A stretch of 64,000 nucleotides of DNA from Nymphaea colorata (Eukaryota > Streptophyta > Magnoliopsida > Nymphaeales > Nymphaeaceae), in NCBI RefSeq assembly GCF_008831285.2, contig NC_045151.1, positions 8,864,071-8,928,070 on the forward strand, read 5' to 3'. The position numbers and the translations under genes are program-made. Position 1 is the stretch's first letter, and every line of letters begins with the position of its first letter. The notes beneath the pieces are model-generated. The model was not told the origin of the DNA. It searched no databases and saw only the letters and a program-made list of their open reading frames with translations. Positions 48,830 through 60,649 of the stretch are shown piece after piece.

Positions 48830-50040
48830 GAGGCTTTCCAATATCATACAAGTTCTTCATCTTTTTACACAAGTTTTAGATGTACACATGCTTTCTAATT
48901 TCACATTTCATAGGTTTTTCAAAACTCGCACCCCAATGCATACAGGTTTTGCCAAATTTGCACCTCAGTGCACACATGCTTTTCAATTTTGCACTTTAAA
49001 GGATACAAGTTTTCCAAATTCACATTTGAATGCCCACAAGTTTTCCATCCACACATATGTTTTTCAAATTTTACACACCAATGCACAAAATTTTTTCCAA
49101 TTTCACACCTACTAATTTTCCAAGTTCACATTTTGCACCTCGATGCATACAGACTTTCAAAATCTTGTACCTCAATGCATACAAGTTTTCTAATTTCACA
49201 AGTTTTCCAAATCCACACATCAGTGCACACAAGTCTCCTAATTTCATACAAGTTTCTTGCTTTCTCACATAATTTCACACTTCAGTGCATCCAAGTTTCA
49301 CAAGTTTCAAAATGATTTTGTTCTTCAGCGCAATGTTTTAGTTCTTCGGCACAAAATTTCTGCACTTTAACACATACAGTTTTACAAAAACATGCATTGA
49401 TATAAGATTTCACACTTTGGTGCCCCCAAGTAAATGTGCCTTGGCATAAGATGTCACGTTGTGGCGCACCCAAGCAAACGTACCAGCTCACACAAGTTTT
49501 AAAAAATCTTGTGTTCTGGTATAAAAAATTTGCACTTTGACGCCCCCAACTAAACATACCTCAACATAAGATTTTTGCACTTTGGCGCACACAAGTGAAC
49601 GTACCAGTGCATAAACTTTTGTACTTCAGCATACACAAGTCTCTTGCTTTTGTGTAAGATTTTCACGCTTTTGCACACACAAGTAGACATGCTTTGATAT
49701 AAGATTTTGCACTTCAATGCCTCCAAGTGAATGTTCCTTGACATAACATTTTTGTGCTTAGGCACAGACAAGTGAACGTACTAGTCTACATAAGTTTTCA
49801 AAGTTTGTATTATAATATAAGATTTTGCGCTTTGACACCCCCAAGTGAACGTGTCTCGTCAAAAGATTTTTATGTTTCGGCCCACACAAGTGAACATACC
49901 ATTGTGTAAGATTTTCGTGCTTTGGTGCACTCAAGTACACACACCTCAACATACATTTTCACACTTTGGTGAACATTTCTACACTTTGGACACATTTTTG
50001 CACCTTGGTGTACATTTCCATATAAGTATTTCATGTTTGA
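48830..50040. repeat. Degenerate minisatellite, two unit types
   Basis: From about 48830 to 49320 the sequence iterates variants of TTTTGCACCTCAGTGCACAC + AAGTTTTCCAA (roughly 30-45 bp). From about 49320 to 50030 it iterates variants of CACTTTGGCGCCCCCAAGTG + AACGTACCTTGACATAAGATTTT (roughly 55-65 bp). Units are diverged and uneven in length. The antisense strand yields several Cys/His/Lys-rich open frames that are a by-product of the repeat. Confidence 0.7.
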
Positions 50041-50058
50041 TAAACATTCCTTACAAGT

Positions 50059-50296
50059 TGTAGAAAGATGGAAAAGAAACAAGAAAACAAATTTAACGTG
50101 GGAAACCCTCAACACGAGGGAAAACCCATGGAGGAGAAATCTGGCGCTCACTAGTAGCCAGACGTTCTCTCTCATTCAATTTTCATTCACACACCAAAAA
50201 AGGGTTACATGGGTATAAATAGAACCCAACAAAACCACAGAGTGGATCAGATCCAAACCCAGAACCAAAGATCCAAAACAGCCAAACACGTCAACA
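50059..50296 (-). repeat. Copia C 3' LTR (238 bp)
   Basis: Aligns with the copia B LTR over its length, including the AACGTGG(G)AAA(A)CCCTCAACA block and the terminal CACGTCAACA (plus strand). Confidence 0.85.
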
Positions 50297-50446
50297 CTCC
50301 CCCTCAAGTTGGGCATACATATTAAACATGCCCAACTTGGATACATTTCTCTCGAACAAGGTCAAGGACAAGGCTTTAGTTAGAACATCAGCTGTCTGAT
50401 CTTTGGACTTCATGTATGGTAAGGCCAGTTCTTTAGCATCAATTCT

Positions 50447-51951
50447 CTACTGGATAAAGTGACAGTCAATCTCCACATGCTTTGTTCTGTCATGTAACAC
50501 AGGGTTGTTGGCCAAGTTGATAGCTGACTTGTTATCACAATACATCTTCATTGGCCCTTCAATCTTTACACCAATATCAGTCAATAATACCTTCAGCCAA
50601 AGTAGCTCAGACACTTCCATAGCAACTACGCTATATTCAGCTTCTGCACTAGAGCGGGAGCAAACATTTTGTCTCTTGCTCCTCCATACTATGAGGTTCC
50701 CTCCCAGGTAGACATAGGAGCCTACCCAGTCAGCATTAGAATACCTGTCAATCTCAAGAGGGCCTTGCCTAACATATAGGAGCCCTTTGCTGGGATTTCT
50801 CTTTAAGTAACACAAGATCCTGTCGACAGCCTTTAAGTAAGCATCTGTTGGAGCATGCATGAACTGACTCATCACATTCATAGCAAAGGTAATTTCAAGT
50901 CTAGTGAGAGTAAGATAGTTCAACTTTCCAATCAAACGTTGATACCGTCCATTGGCCTTCTCACATAGAGGTTCTCCATCCTTAATACTAAGCTTGTGTC
51001 CAGCATTTAGAGGAGTAGAAGCAGGTCTACACCCTAGTTTTCTAGTCTCCTTTAGTAAATCTAAAGTGTACTTTCGTTGATTCAACACAAGGCTCGTGCC
51101 TGACTTAGCAATTTCAATACCAAGAAAATATGTCAGCTTGCCAAGGTCCTTGAGATCAAACTCGATAGCCAATAGCTCCTTTAATTTTGTTATTTTGTCT
51201 TCATCATCACTTGTAACAATCATATCATCAATATAAACTAATAAAAGAATAACTTTATGCTCCTTCCTCTTTACAAAGAGAGTGTGATCTTCATTTCCTC
51301 GATTATAACTTTGTTGTCTCATAACTAGTCTGAGACATTCAAACCATGCTCAGGGAGGTTGTTTGAGTCCATATAAAGCTTTCTTCAATTTACAACATTT
51401 TTCCGGTTCCTCATATGCTGAGGGCATACACATATACACCTTCTCTTCAAGGTCTCCATTGAGAAACACATTCTTAACATCAAGTTGATACATCTTCTAC
51501 TCCTTATCATTGCTAAAGAGATAATAACTCTAACAATCTTCATCTTTGTAACAGGAGCAAAAGTCTTCAAATAGTCAATTCCATATTTCTGACTAAACCC
51601 CTTGGCCACAAGGCGAGCTTTGTACCTATCAACACTCCCATATGGTTTGTACTTGATGGTGTAAACCCATTTGTATCCAACTAGATAAGCTGCTTTAGAG
51701 ATCTTTACGACCTCCCATGCTTTATTTCTGTTCAGAGCTTCCATCTCTTCTTGCATTGCATGAATCCACTTGGAATTGCTCTGAGCTGCAACAATAGTCA
51801 TGGGAATCACAACCAAAGAAAGTGATGATATAAAACATTTGTAGTCCTTGCTCAGTTTAGAATATGCCATGAAGTTACCAATAGCATGTTGAGTACATGA
51901 TCTGATACCCTTCCTAAGGGCGATGGGTAGCTCTTCAATAGCAGCTTTCAT
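50447..51951 (-). pseudogene. Copia C RT and RNase H remnant
   Basis: Frame 51951-51385: [56 protein letters not shown], then frameshifted. Frame 51322-50447: LLVYIDDMIVTSDDED (YVDD changed to YIDD), ATPLNAGHKLS-type region, RNase H NADWVGSYVYLGGN with a deletion relative to copia B, and MYCDNKSAINLANNP. Broken and non-functional. Confidence 0.88.
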
Positions 51952-52110
51952 CTAAAACTCTTTTTCAACTGACTCCTCTCGAGCACAACTTGGGTCATCC
52001 AGGGAAGATGTAGCATTGGGATTGGGAGTAAAATTCTTTCCACTAGTCACCTCATCTATACACAATTTTTGCCTAGAGTAAACCTGCCCAAACAAGTGGT
52101 TATGTTCCTC

Positions 52111-55100
52111 CATTATCACAAAAAACACCATTTAAAAAAAAAACAGTAATAAGACATGTTTTTTTCCCAAAAATAGTAAAAAAGAAAAGACGCGTATAAA
52201 ATGCATTTTATATGTGTCTTTCACGTTTTTTTAAAAGGCACGTGATTAGTTTTAAAAAATGGTACCACATGTAATATTTATAAAAAAGTTGGTTTATTTT
52301 AAACTTGATCGCCCCTTTTAATGGCAAAAATGCATTTTTAGATAGGAAAAGAGGGCCTAGGTTAAAATTGATTCCTCCTTCACGTCTCCTCCTCGTTTTC
52401 TCATTCGACTGAAGAGTGGAGAACGTTTTGTCATTCGATTGAAGAGGGGAGCCGCTGGACGGACATGCGGTGACAGTGAGAGGGGTCAGTCGACGGGAAT
52501 CGCTGGCGGCTGACGGGAGTCGAGCATCAAGGGTTCGGCTCTGTTTTACAGTTTACAATCATTCTTACTTTTGTTTTGCCTACTTTCTTTCTGCTGCTAC
52601 TCTTTTTTCCTTCAAACTTCAAAGCCATCATCATTCTGGGTTCCGTTAGGATTTGTTATCCTTTTTATTAGTATTTTGAGGTTCGTAATCGGGGAGCTTT
52701 ATTTAGTCTAACTAGTACCTATATCTTCAGTCAATGAATTTTGTCTTAGAGCACGACACGTTGAAAGTTTAATGAGATTGTAACTTGATTGACAATTCTT
52801 TTGAACCATGTGAACTGCTGGGATGTGGCCAGGGAGCAGGGTCGGCTATGGATGGGGTCTTGCTGGCCCGATTTACGGCTGCAAACTGCCCAAGCCTGAA
52901 TTAGCCAAGTGAATCTCAATGTCCGATCTCAATAGCATTAATAGTCAGGTTCTGCCATTTCCCAGTTTAATTGGCTATAATGAGCTGGACCTTCTGTTTG
53001 TTATTCGGTCTAAACATTATTGTGCTAGGATATGTTCATTTGCAGACTTGCTTTACAGGGTTCCTATGGAAAAGTATTTCATGTGCATTATATTATGTTA
53101 AAAATAAAGAATTGCAGAATGCTAAATTTATAATGCAAAATTTTGTCTAGCTATTCACAGTAGACGCCTTTGGGGTTCATTGTCATGCTGAGAGAACATG
53201 TGTAAAGTGTTGTGTTTCTTCCTTTTTTTTCTTTTCTGTTGCTTAATTTCTTCTTGCATACACGACGCACTTTGATGATATTTGGTTTGTTTAGGGTTTA
53301 TAACTTTATATGTCCTGTGGCTTGAAGCCTTGAACTAAGTTCTTTGATTCTTTCTTAATTTGTTAACTTGTTGAATGGTTTAGGTGGTGGCGGTAAATCT
53401 CTAATCATGCCTAAAGGCAAAGACATATTCTGGCAACATCCAGAATTAAATGAAGAAGGAAATTTGATTTGCAATTTCTGTGGAGAACAATATGCAGGAG
53501 GAATCACTCAGTTTAAGTATCATTTATGAGCCTCCTATGTCATGATGTTTCTATATGTCATCATGTGCTAGAAAATACCAAACAAATGGCACTAAAATCT
53601 TTCCAAGGTATTAATGAGAGGCCTACAAAAAAGGAAAAAATGCAAAGCTACCCAATAAGTTCAAGTGGAAGTGGAGCATATTTAGGTTCGTCCAGTTGAA
53701 CTTCAAACTTATTGACTAAAGAAGGAGGACAACATCAAACAATTTCAAACATGTTCAAAGAACAAGAAAATGATAATATTGATAGGCTCCTCTTTAAAGC
53801 TATGACTATAAACAATCTACCATTCAACTTACTTCGATCGAATGATTTCAAGAATTTTGTTGTTGCTGTTTCACAGCATGGCCCAGGATACTTCCCACAA
53901 AGTAGTGAAACAACGAGAAGAAGGCTACTAGATGATACAAGGAAAGAGGTTGAAGCATATATTGAAGAAACAAAAGCTATATGGGCACAATATGGGTGTA
54001 CTATTATGTCAGATATTTGGAAGGATACAATTAGAAGCAGATCATACATAAATTTGTTGGTAAGTTGTCCAATGGGTATGATATTTTGGAAAGCAACACA
54101 TTAGAAAAGGTTCCTAAAAATACTTATTAACTGAATTTGATCTTCAGCTATTGAAGAAATAGAGCCAAAAAATGTTATACAGATTGTGAGAGACAATGGA
54201 AGCAATTACAGAAAGGAAAAACTTATCCTTGAAGAAAGGTATTCAAATACTTTTACTACATCATGTGCTGCTCATTGCATTGATTTAATGCTTGAAGATA
54301 TGCATACTTTGGAAAGTGTAGCATCTATCATGACAAAAGCTAGAAAAATTGCCAAATTCATATACAATAAGCAGCAAGCTTTAGATATAATGAGGACTTA
54401 CACAAAGGGAAAAAAGTTGAAAAGTCAGGTGCAACAACGTTTGCTTCTCATTTCATTTGTTTACATTCTATTTTAAAACAAGAAGAAAATTTGAGGTTCA
54501 TGGTTGCCTCCAATGATTGGAGACTTGTAGAAGAAGTGGAAAAAGATCATGCAAGAGAGATTACATTTCTTATTCAAAATGAAGATTTTTGGAATATGAG
54601 AAAAGAAATAATCATGTTTGTTGAACCATTGGTGAAAGTATTAAAAATAGTAGATGGAGAAGGAGCCACTATGGGATATTTGTATGAGGCTTGATAGAGC
54701 TAAAGAAGTTATAAAGACTGCAAGTAAGGACAACAAGGAAAAATATATGCCATATTAGAAAATAATTGATTGGAGATGGACTTGTAACTTGCACAATCCA
54801 ATACATGTTGTAGCTGCTTTTTTAAATCCTTATTTATTTTGGAACAAAATGGTAAAAATGGATGAAGAAGTTCGTGAGGGTTTGGACATAGTGACAAGGA
54901 AACTTGTTTCTTATGAAGACTATTCTGAAATAGCTATTGAGTTGGTCAAATGTCATAATAAAGATCCTACATTGTTTTCCAAGGGATTAGCCATGACTGT
55001 TATTTGCACATCCACATAAGTGTCTCACTTTACTAGTTTTTCTATTTATGCAATCAACATTCATTATTGGTTATGCACTTCTTCTTTTAATTTTTGTTTT

Positions 55101-55841
55101 GTTTTTTAATTATATTAGGGATTTGGTGGGAGATGTTCGGTTCTTCTGTTCCTATGCTTGAAAGTATAGCAATCAAAATTTTAAGTCAACCATGCAGCGG
55201 ATCAGCCTGTGAATGAAATTGGAGTGCATTTGATGCTGCTAACATGAAGAAAAGAAACAATCTTGCACCATCAAGATTAACAAATTTGGTCTTCGTTAGA
55301 ATGAATATGCATTTGCAAAGCAAGGCTCTAGAATTGAAGAAGACCAATGCAAATCCTATCTACATTGAACATGTGAACCCATTTGCTGAAGAAGAAAATT
55401 TAAATACTGAGACAACAAACTTGTCTTCAGATTCAAAAGAATAAAATATTGATGGAAGTGGAAGACAAAGAGCTTCAAGGCGTACAAGAAATGAAGAAGA
55501 TGACTCCACTTCTTGGGATGAAGACTAAGACATGTTTTCTTTTCACTTTCCAAGTGAAGAATGACTTCATTTGTGTTGTAAAGCCATGAAGGCAATAAAC
55601 TTTTGTTAGTTATGTATTTGCCAGACTGTTAGTTTTCATTATCTAATTTTAATTTGTTGCTTATCTAGTCATTTTTCAATGTTTTTTTAATTTCTCATTT
55701 ATTTTATTTTTATATAATTATCAAGATTTATTTATTTATTTTTTAAAAAATTACTGTTTTCTCATTTTATTCCCGAGATATACAATTTTGTCGTATTATA
55801 CCTACCTTTTTTAATACATGTACACGTTTTTTGTGACAATG
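52111..55841 (+). mobile_element. hAT-2, decayed hAT DNA transposon, 3731 bp
   Basis: Terminal inverted repeats CATTATCACAAAAAAC at 52111 and GTTTTTTGTGACAATG at 55841. Flanking 8-mers TGTTCCTC and CATTCCTC agree at 6 of 8 with two transitions, consistent with an aged 8-bp TSD. Comparison with copia B, whose corresponding sequence is continuous, supports the breakpoints. Contains a GC-rich 5' region (about 52370-52540) and a broken transposase. Ends are homologous to the MITE at 61611-61926. Confidence 0.85.
53407..55528 (+). pseudogene. hAT-2 transposase remnant
   Basis: Acceptor-like TGGTTTAG precedes; ATG 53407 opens MPKGKDIFWQHPELNEEGN and a BED finger with CNFCGEQYAGGITQFKYH, ended by TGA. 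Later blocks in other frames: NLPFNLLRSNDFKNFV and GCTIMSDIWKDTIRSRSYIN (DUF659 core) at 53712-54104; VRDNGSNYRKE and SCAAHCIDLMLEDMHTLE at 54186-54476; WNMRKEIIMFVEPLVKVLK to 54694; NPIHVVAAFLNPYLF at 54789; and KKRNNLAPSRLTNLVFVRMN with an acidic tail ending TAA at 55526. Same architecture as hAT-1 but with many stops and frameshifts. Confidence 0.88.
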
Positions 55842-55925
55842 CATTCCTCCTCAGTTCCAGTAGAACAACCTTCATCCTTCTCATGCTCAGGAACATCTGT
55901 AAGTTACTTGACTCTCTTCCTTTTT

Positions 55926-56677
55926 TTATTCCAGAAAATCTATGAATTGAATTTCTTGACTCAGAGAATACTTTTCCCTTGACAGAGACTTTTCCCCCTC
56001 AAGAGAATTCTCAACAAAAAAGGAGACATGTTCCAAGAAAGTGACATCCTTAGTGACATAGACACAACCAGTAGAGGGATCAAGACACTTATACCCCTTT
56101 TGAGTGGGAGAATAGCCTACAAATACACCCTTAATCGACCATGGACCAAGTTTTTTAACATTAGGATTGTGATTATGAATAAAGCAGACACAACCAAAAA
56201 CACAAGGTGGAAGAGGAAAGGGTTGACGACTCCCTGGTAGCATAGACAAAAGAGTTCGCCCATTCAGCACACGACTAGGCATACAATTGATTAAATATGC
56301 ACTAGTGAGAACAACATCACCCCAATACTGTTTTGAAAGGTTCATTTGAAACAAGAGAGCCCTAGTGACATTAAGTAACTGACGGTTCTTTCTCTCAGCT
56401 ACCCCATTTTGGGGAGGAGTATAACTACAAGACGTCTCATGAACAATCCCTTTTTTTGAAAGAAATTATCAACAGATTGACACATATACTCATGGGCATT
56501 GTCACGCCGAAAGGTCTTAACAGAGCTTTCAAATTGAGTCTCCATAAGAACAATGAAAGTCTCTATGATATTAGACACTTCACTACGGTCTTTCAATAAG
56601 TGTTGCGAGAGAAATAATCTATAAAGGTAATGAAGTACTGAAAGCCATGATGAGAATGAATTCCTGAAGGTCCCCAC
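55926..56677 (-). pseudogene. Copia C integrase remnant
   Basis: Reads [36 protein letters not shown], then a frameshift and the chromodomain-like C-terminal region [20 protein letters not shown] and [16 protein letters not shown]. The FRSDNA motif is altered to FRRDNA. The [10 protein letters not shown] motif spans the frameshift near 56400. Confidence 0.85.
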
Positions 56678-56855
56678 ACTACATGTTTAGCAAAATGACA
56701 TACATCACAAGATATCATATTCATATCTAAATTAAAACATAAATCAAGAAATAACTATCTCAAAATTTCAAAAGGGAGATGACCAAGACGTTCAAGCCAA
56801 TACAAGAACAACTGAAGGAGATCCTCTCTATTCTTCTTTGTTTTTCTAACCGTTG

Positions 56856-57530
56856 TCATAAGAACATGCATGGTAAATGATATAGCCCTTCAGAAACCAA
56901 AACAATCCCAATCCTCTTTCCTATCACCAAGTCCTGCAAAATACAACGATCAACATAAAAAATCAGTTCACAATTTAACTCTTTCATAATCTTGCTGACT
57001 GACAAGAGGTTCAAGGGAAGATGAGGAACATGTAGAGCATTGTGAACTAAGAACTTGTTTAAAAGTGAGAGTCTTCTTTTGTCAGCCACAGAGATAGAAG
57101 AACCATCGACAAGAGAAACTCGTTCCTTCCCTGAAGAAAACTTATACTCATGAAAAAACTTAGGATTGCCGGTCATGTGGTGGGTGGCACCACTGTCAAC
57201 AATCAACTCTCCCATACAAGAATTACCTTTTTCTCTAGAAATAACGAGGACACTATTAACTTTCACATCATCTGATGCCTCGGTTTGACTGGTCTCAATC
57301 TGATTTAGGTGTGCACAAAGCTCACGAATATGTTCAGCAGAGATAGGTGTTTTTCCTCCATTAGGGTTTGTGACATCAAAAATAGGCTTCTTCCCACTAG
57401 AAGACCTCCCACGACTATTCTTCTTTTGAGGAGGCAAATCCCAACAAAAAATCCATGGTATGACCAGTTTTCTTGTAGTGAGTGCATTTTCAAGGAGGTC
57501 GGGTAGCATCCATAGGAGCTCGGCTAACAA
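56856..57530 (-). pseudogene. Copia C protease and gag C-terminus
   Basis: Remnant CCHC region (HYKKTGHTMDFCWDLPP spread over two frames near 57480-57420), NPNGGKTPISAEHIRELCAH, then protease [18 protein letters not shown] near 57200-57150 and [20 protein letters not shown]. Unlike copia B, the residues after the active site are retained. Confidence 0.85.
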
Positions 57531-58251
57531 GGGCAGACCTCTCAGTGTATGAGATATGGGCCTCTTTCCTCCCTATAAGAACAAGGCGTCTTTGCTCTTC
57601 AACTTCAACATGAGAGTAGGCATCTTCAATGCTACACAGTTCCTCAGAATTAAGAATATAACTCCTTATGCCTCCGAAATCATCATTCAGCCCTGCTAAG
57701 AATACAAACACTGTGTTCTTCCATTCTTTGGTCCAATGACACAACTGGTCCTGTGGACAACTCCAAGCATAATCAGAGTAGTAGTCGAGCTCTTCCCACT
57801 TTCATTTCAACATCGCATAAAAATCAGCCATGGAAAGTTCCCCTTGTCGTAGGGCATAGACATCCTTCATTAACTGATACACGCGAACATCCTTCTTCTT
57901 TTGGCCATACATTTGTTCTAAAATGCACCACATGTCTTTGACAGTCCTCTTGCGAAGAATAAGAGGTTGAATATAAGAAGAAACAAAGTCAACAATCCAA
58001 GTCTTTACTTGATTGTCTTCAAGAAACCATGTATCCCATGCTGGGCTAGTCTTAGGTGGTTCAGCCTTCTTCCCATTGACATAGGCAATTCGGCCTCGAC
58101 CAGCAATCCCCATAGTGATAGCAGTGGACCATTGAAGATAATTTTCCTTAAAGAGACGAATGGTGGTAACCTGAATTGGTATATTTTCAGTTCTAGGGGC
58201 CTCAACCTCTGCCTGGTTAGTATTAACAGTAGAAGAGGCTAATTCCACCAT
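57490..58251 (-). pseudogene. Copia C gag
   Basis: Gag N-terminus IPIQVTTIRLFKENYLQWST, WIVDFVSSYIQPLILRKRTV and VYQLMKDVYALRQGELSMAD to 57802, then after a frameshift FLAGLNDDFGGIRSYILN and the segment to 57490. Typical copia UBN2-type gag. Confidence 0.85.
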
Positions 58252-58651
58252 CCCAAAGCAATAACTTAACAGTCAATGAGCTAAGAGAATATGCCAGTGA
58301 TGGACAACAGCATAGCAACGAACAACCAACAACTGTGACATAGAATAATACCAAAGAGAGAGCACTTGCTAAAACGAGAACAAGGAGGCAAAGGAGGCAA
58401 CACAACAGATCAGTCACGTGATTGCAGAAAGAGGTCGGGCGACGCAGCTTAGATAGACAGTGTTTGCAAGCATTGGAAGCTTAGGTAGATGACAGCAATC
58501 GGACGCCATGCAGCAGGTGGAAGCTGAGAAGAAGACAGAGGTTTGGAAGATACTGCCATCGACCAGAGCAGGGCCTCACTGATCAGGCGACAGAAGATCC
58601 TGCGCCACAGCAGAGAGCAGCAACAACAGGAAGTGGCAGCAACAGGGAGTA

Positions 58652-58926
58652 GTGACAGTGGATGGAATGTCTCTTGAATGGCATAGTTACAAACAAGAAA
58701 TTAATATATACCCTCAAACTCAGAGGCTAATTGAGAGAGGTGCTTCAGCCTATCATTCTAGTGTCACTTGGTCAGAGCCTCTACCGACTCTAGAAAACGT
58801 AGAGGTGGTAAAACGCTCTCCTGACGTTATTCCTAAATATTTGTCAAGCATGCCTCAGGCAAAGAGACAGAGTTTGTTATTGATGTTCTTCCTGGCACGG
58901 CTCCAATTTCTAAGGTTCCTATGGAC
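58652..58926 (+). pseudogene. Ty3/gypsy protease-RT junction fragment
   Basis: Reads GMSLEWHSYKQEINIYP and LIERGASAYHS, then VEVVKRSPDVIPKYLSSMPQ and, in a shifted frame, TEFVIDVLPGTAPISKVP, the hallmark start of the plant gypsy RT. The fragment ends abruptly where hAT-4 begins. Confidence 0.75.
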
Positions 58927-58934
58927 ACTATCGG

Positions 58935-60590
58935 TTTATCACAAAGCATGCGTTATTTTTGCAAAAATTGTGAAAAAATGTGCAAAAACGAAATGACAAA
59001 TCAAAAAATGGAAAATGATGTGAAAAAAAAAAAAGTTTAAAACGCATTCTTTTCACGTCTTTCGTAGAACGTGATTTTTTTTTTCTGGTAGTGGCATCAA
59101 TTATAATTTCTGAAAATTTTGTCGACGACGGAGGAAAACGAGTCAACCCAACCACCATTTTTAGGATTAACGATTTTCAGAATTGGGGGAACTCAAAACC
59201 CAAGCAATTTTCGACTTCGATGGACACGTGCATTTTCCAGCACCCAGCTGACCTCTGACTATCCGACCTCGTTCTACACCGGTGTTTATCATCGACGCCC
59301 ACTTAGGTAGAATGTGCATTGGATTTTTTAGTCGATTTGCACGTGCATCGGATATTTTAGGTAAGTAATACTAAAATATTCAAGACGTAGCTTTTTGCTT
59401 TTTTTTTTTTTGGGTTTTATTTGTGCATTGGATTGTCTATGTGTTAGAAACTCTTTGCCCTGGAAACTTTGGATTTTCTGTGCCTTCCGTTTCTTCTGTA
59501 CATTAGAAACTTAGAAAGTTAGACTTAAACTTCAAATATTCAAGTAGACTAACTTAATACGTACTATTTATTTCTTCTTCTTTTTTGTGGAATCTTGATT
59601 TTTTTAGTTTGATTTTGGATAGGAAGTTAATAGTTTGTGCATAGCTATTAGATATCTGTATCTTCGGTTTTTTTAGTTTGTAAATACTTAATAGTACTTT
59701 ATATGGTTATTATTTCTGGTTCTTTTAACAATCTGATTCACTAACAAGTTGCTTTAAGAGAAAAAGCTTCATCGTCAGCATTATCATGTGTACATGACCT
59801 GTTTAACTTGAATCAGATGCTTTGCTTTCGGTTCATATATGAGTTCTCCAATTTGTTATTGTAGGCAAGGAAAAGACAGCAGTTTAATTGACCAACATTG
59901 TTATGAAAATTTGTTTTGAAAATTTGTTTTTTTTTCGATAGAATCTATATTTTGTGCATAGATATTCGGCTAAGGCCTGATTTGTAGTTGTCTTTGTAAG
60001 TTTGTTTTACTTTTATTATTTATGTATGATTTTTTTAAGATGAAATGAGATTTATATTTTATTGGTTCTGAACCTCAAGTGCTTGATACTTGATAGCTAG
60101 ACTTTAAGAGGGAGGGCAAAATGCCTAGATCAAAGAGTCTACTTTGGTCACATGCAATTCAAAATGAAGGGAAGTTGATTTCAAATTTTGTTTGGAGCAA
60201 TATAGAGGAGGAATTACTTGATTCAACTATTATTTGGCTGGAATTCACGACAATGATGTTCTTGCATGTCATAATGTACCTACAAATATCAAGCCAATGG
60301 CAATCAAAGCTTGTAGAATTATTGAGGAAAACACACCAAGGGGGAAATGCAAAGTTGAAGTGGATCACACTTACGTAGGTTCATCAAGTTCCATTAGCAA
60401 TTTTTTCTGCAAGACAAGGACAAAAACAAACAATTTCAGGCATGATCAGGAAAGTGGAAAAGGATTTCATTGATAAGTTTTTTCTTAAAGCTATTGTAAT
60501 GAACAACTTACCTTTCAACTTGCTTCGATTACTAGATTTCAAAAATTTTGTTGTTGGTGAAATAACAAGGAAAAAAACTACTACATGAAA
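58935..60590 (+). mobile_element. hAT-4 remnant (hAT-2 family, left part)
   Basis: Left end TTTATCACAAAGCATGCG resembles the hAT-2 end CATTATCACAAAAAACACC and is followed by the same AC/T-rich subterminal style (TTTTCACGTC, GTGATTTTTT). ATG 60121 opens MPRSKSLLWSHAIQNEGKLI, parallel to hAT-2 MPKGKDIFWQHPELNEEGNL. A later block has NNLPFNLLRLLDFKNFVVGE, after which similarity stops near 60590. No right end found. Confidence 0.6.
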
Positions 60591-60649
60591 CAAAGACTTG
60601 ACAAAACTTGACGCAATTTGACTTGGTTGACTATATCGTTTGAACTAGA

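Larger units (their letters stand above)
50059..58251 (-). mobile_element. Copia C, 5'-truncated Ty1/copia element, split by hAT-2
   Basis: Same family as copia B. 3' LTR 50059-50296 (TGTTGACGTG...TTTCTACA on minus), polypurine tract at 50297-50304, RNase H/RT up to 51951, hAT-2 insertion 52111-55841, then integrase, protease and gag up to 58251. No PBS or 5' LTR is seen; the leader runs into a gypsy scrap near 58650. Confidence 0.88.

Noticed and set aside
48830-50175. Series of Cys/His-rich small proteins or a CRISPR-like array in the repeat region
   Set aside because: Open frames are phase by-products of a degenerate minisatellite; units vary in length and there are no uniform spacers or direct repeats.
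52103-55849. A 9-10-bp TSD indicating a Mutator-like element
   Set aside because: Ends beginning with CA, 8-bp flanks with two transitions and a BED/DUF659 transposase all fit hAT better.
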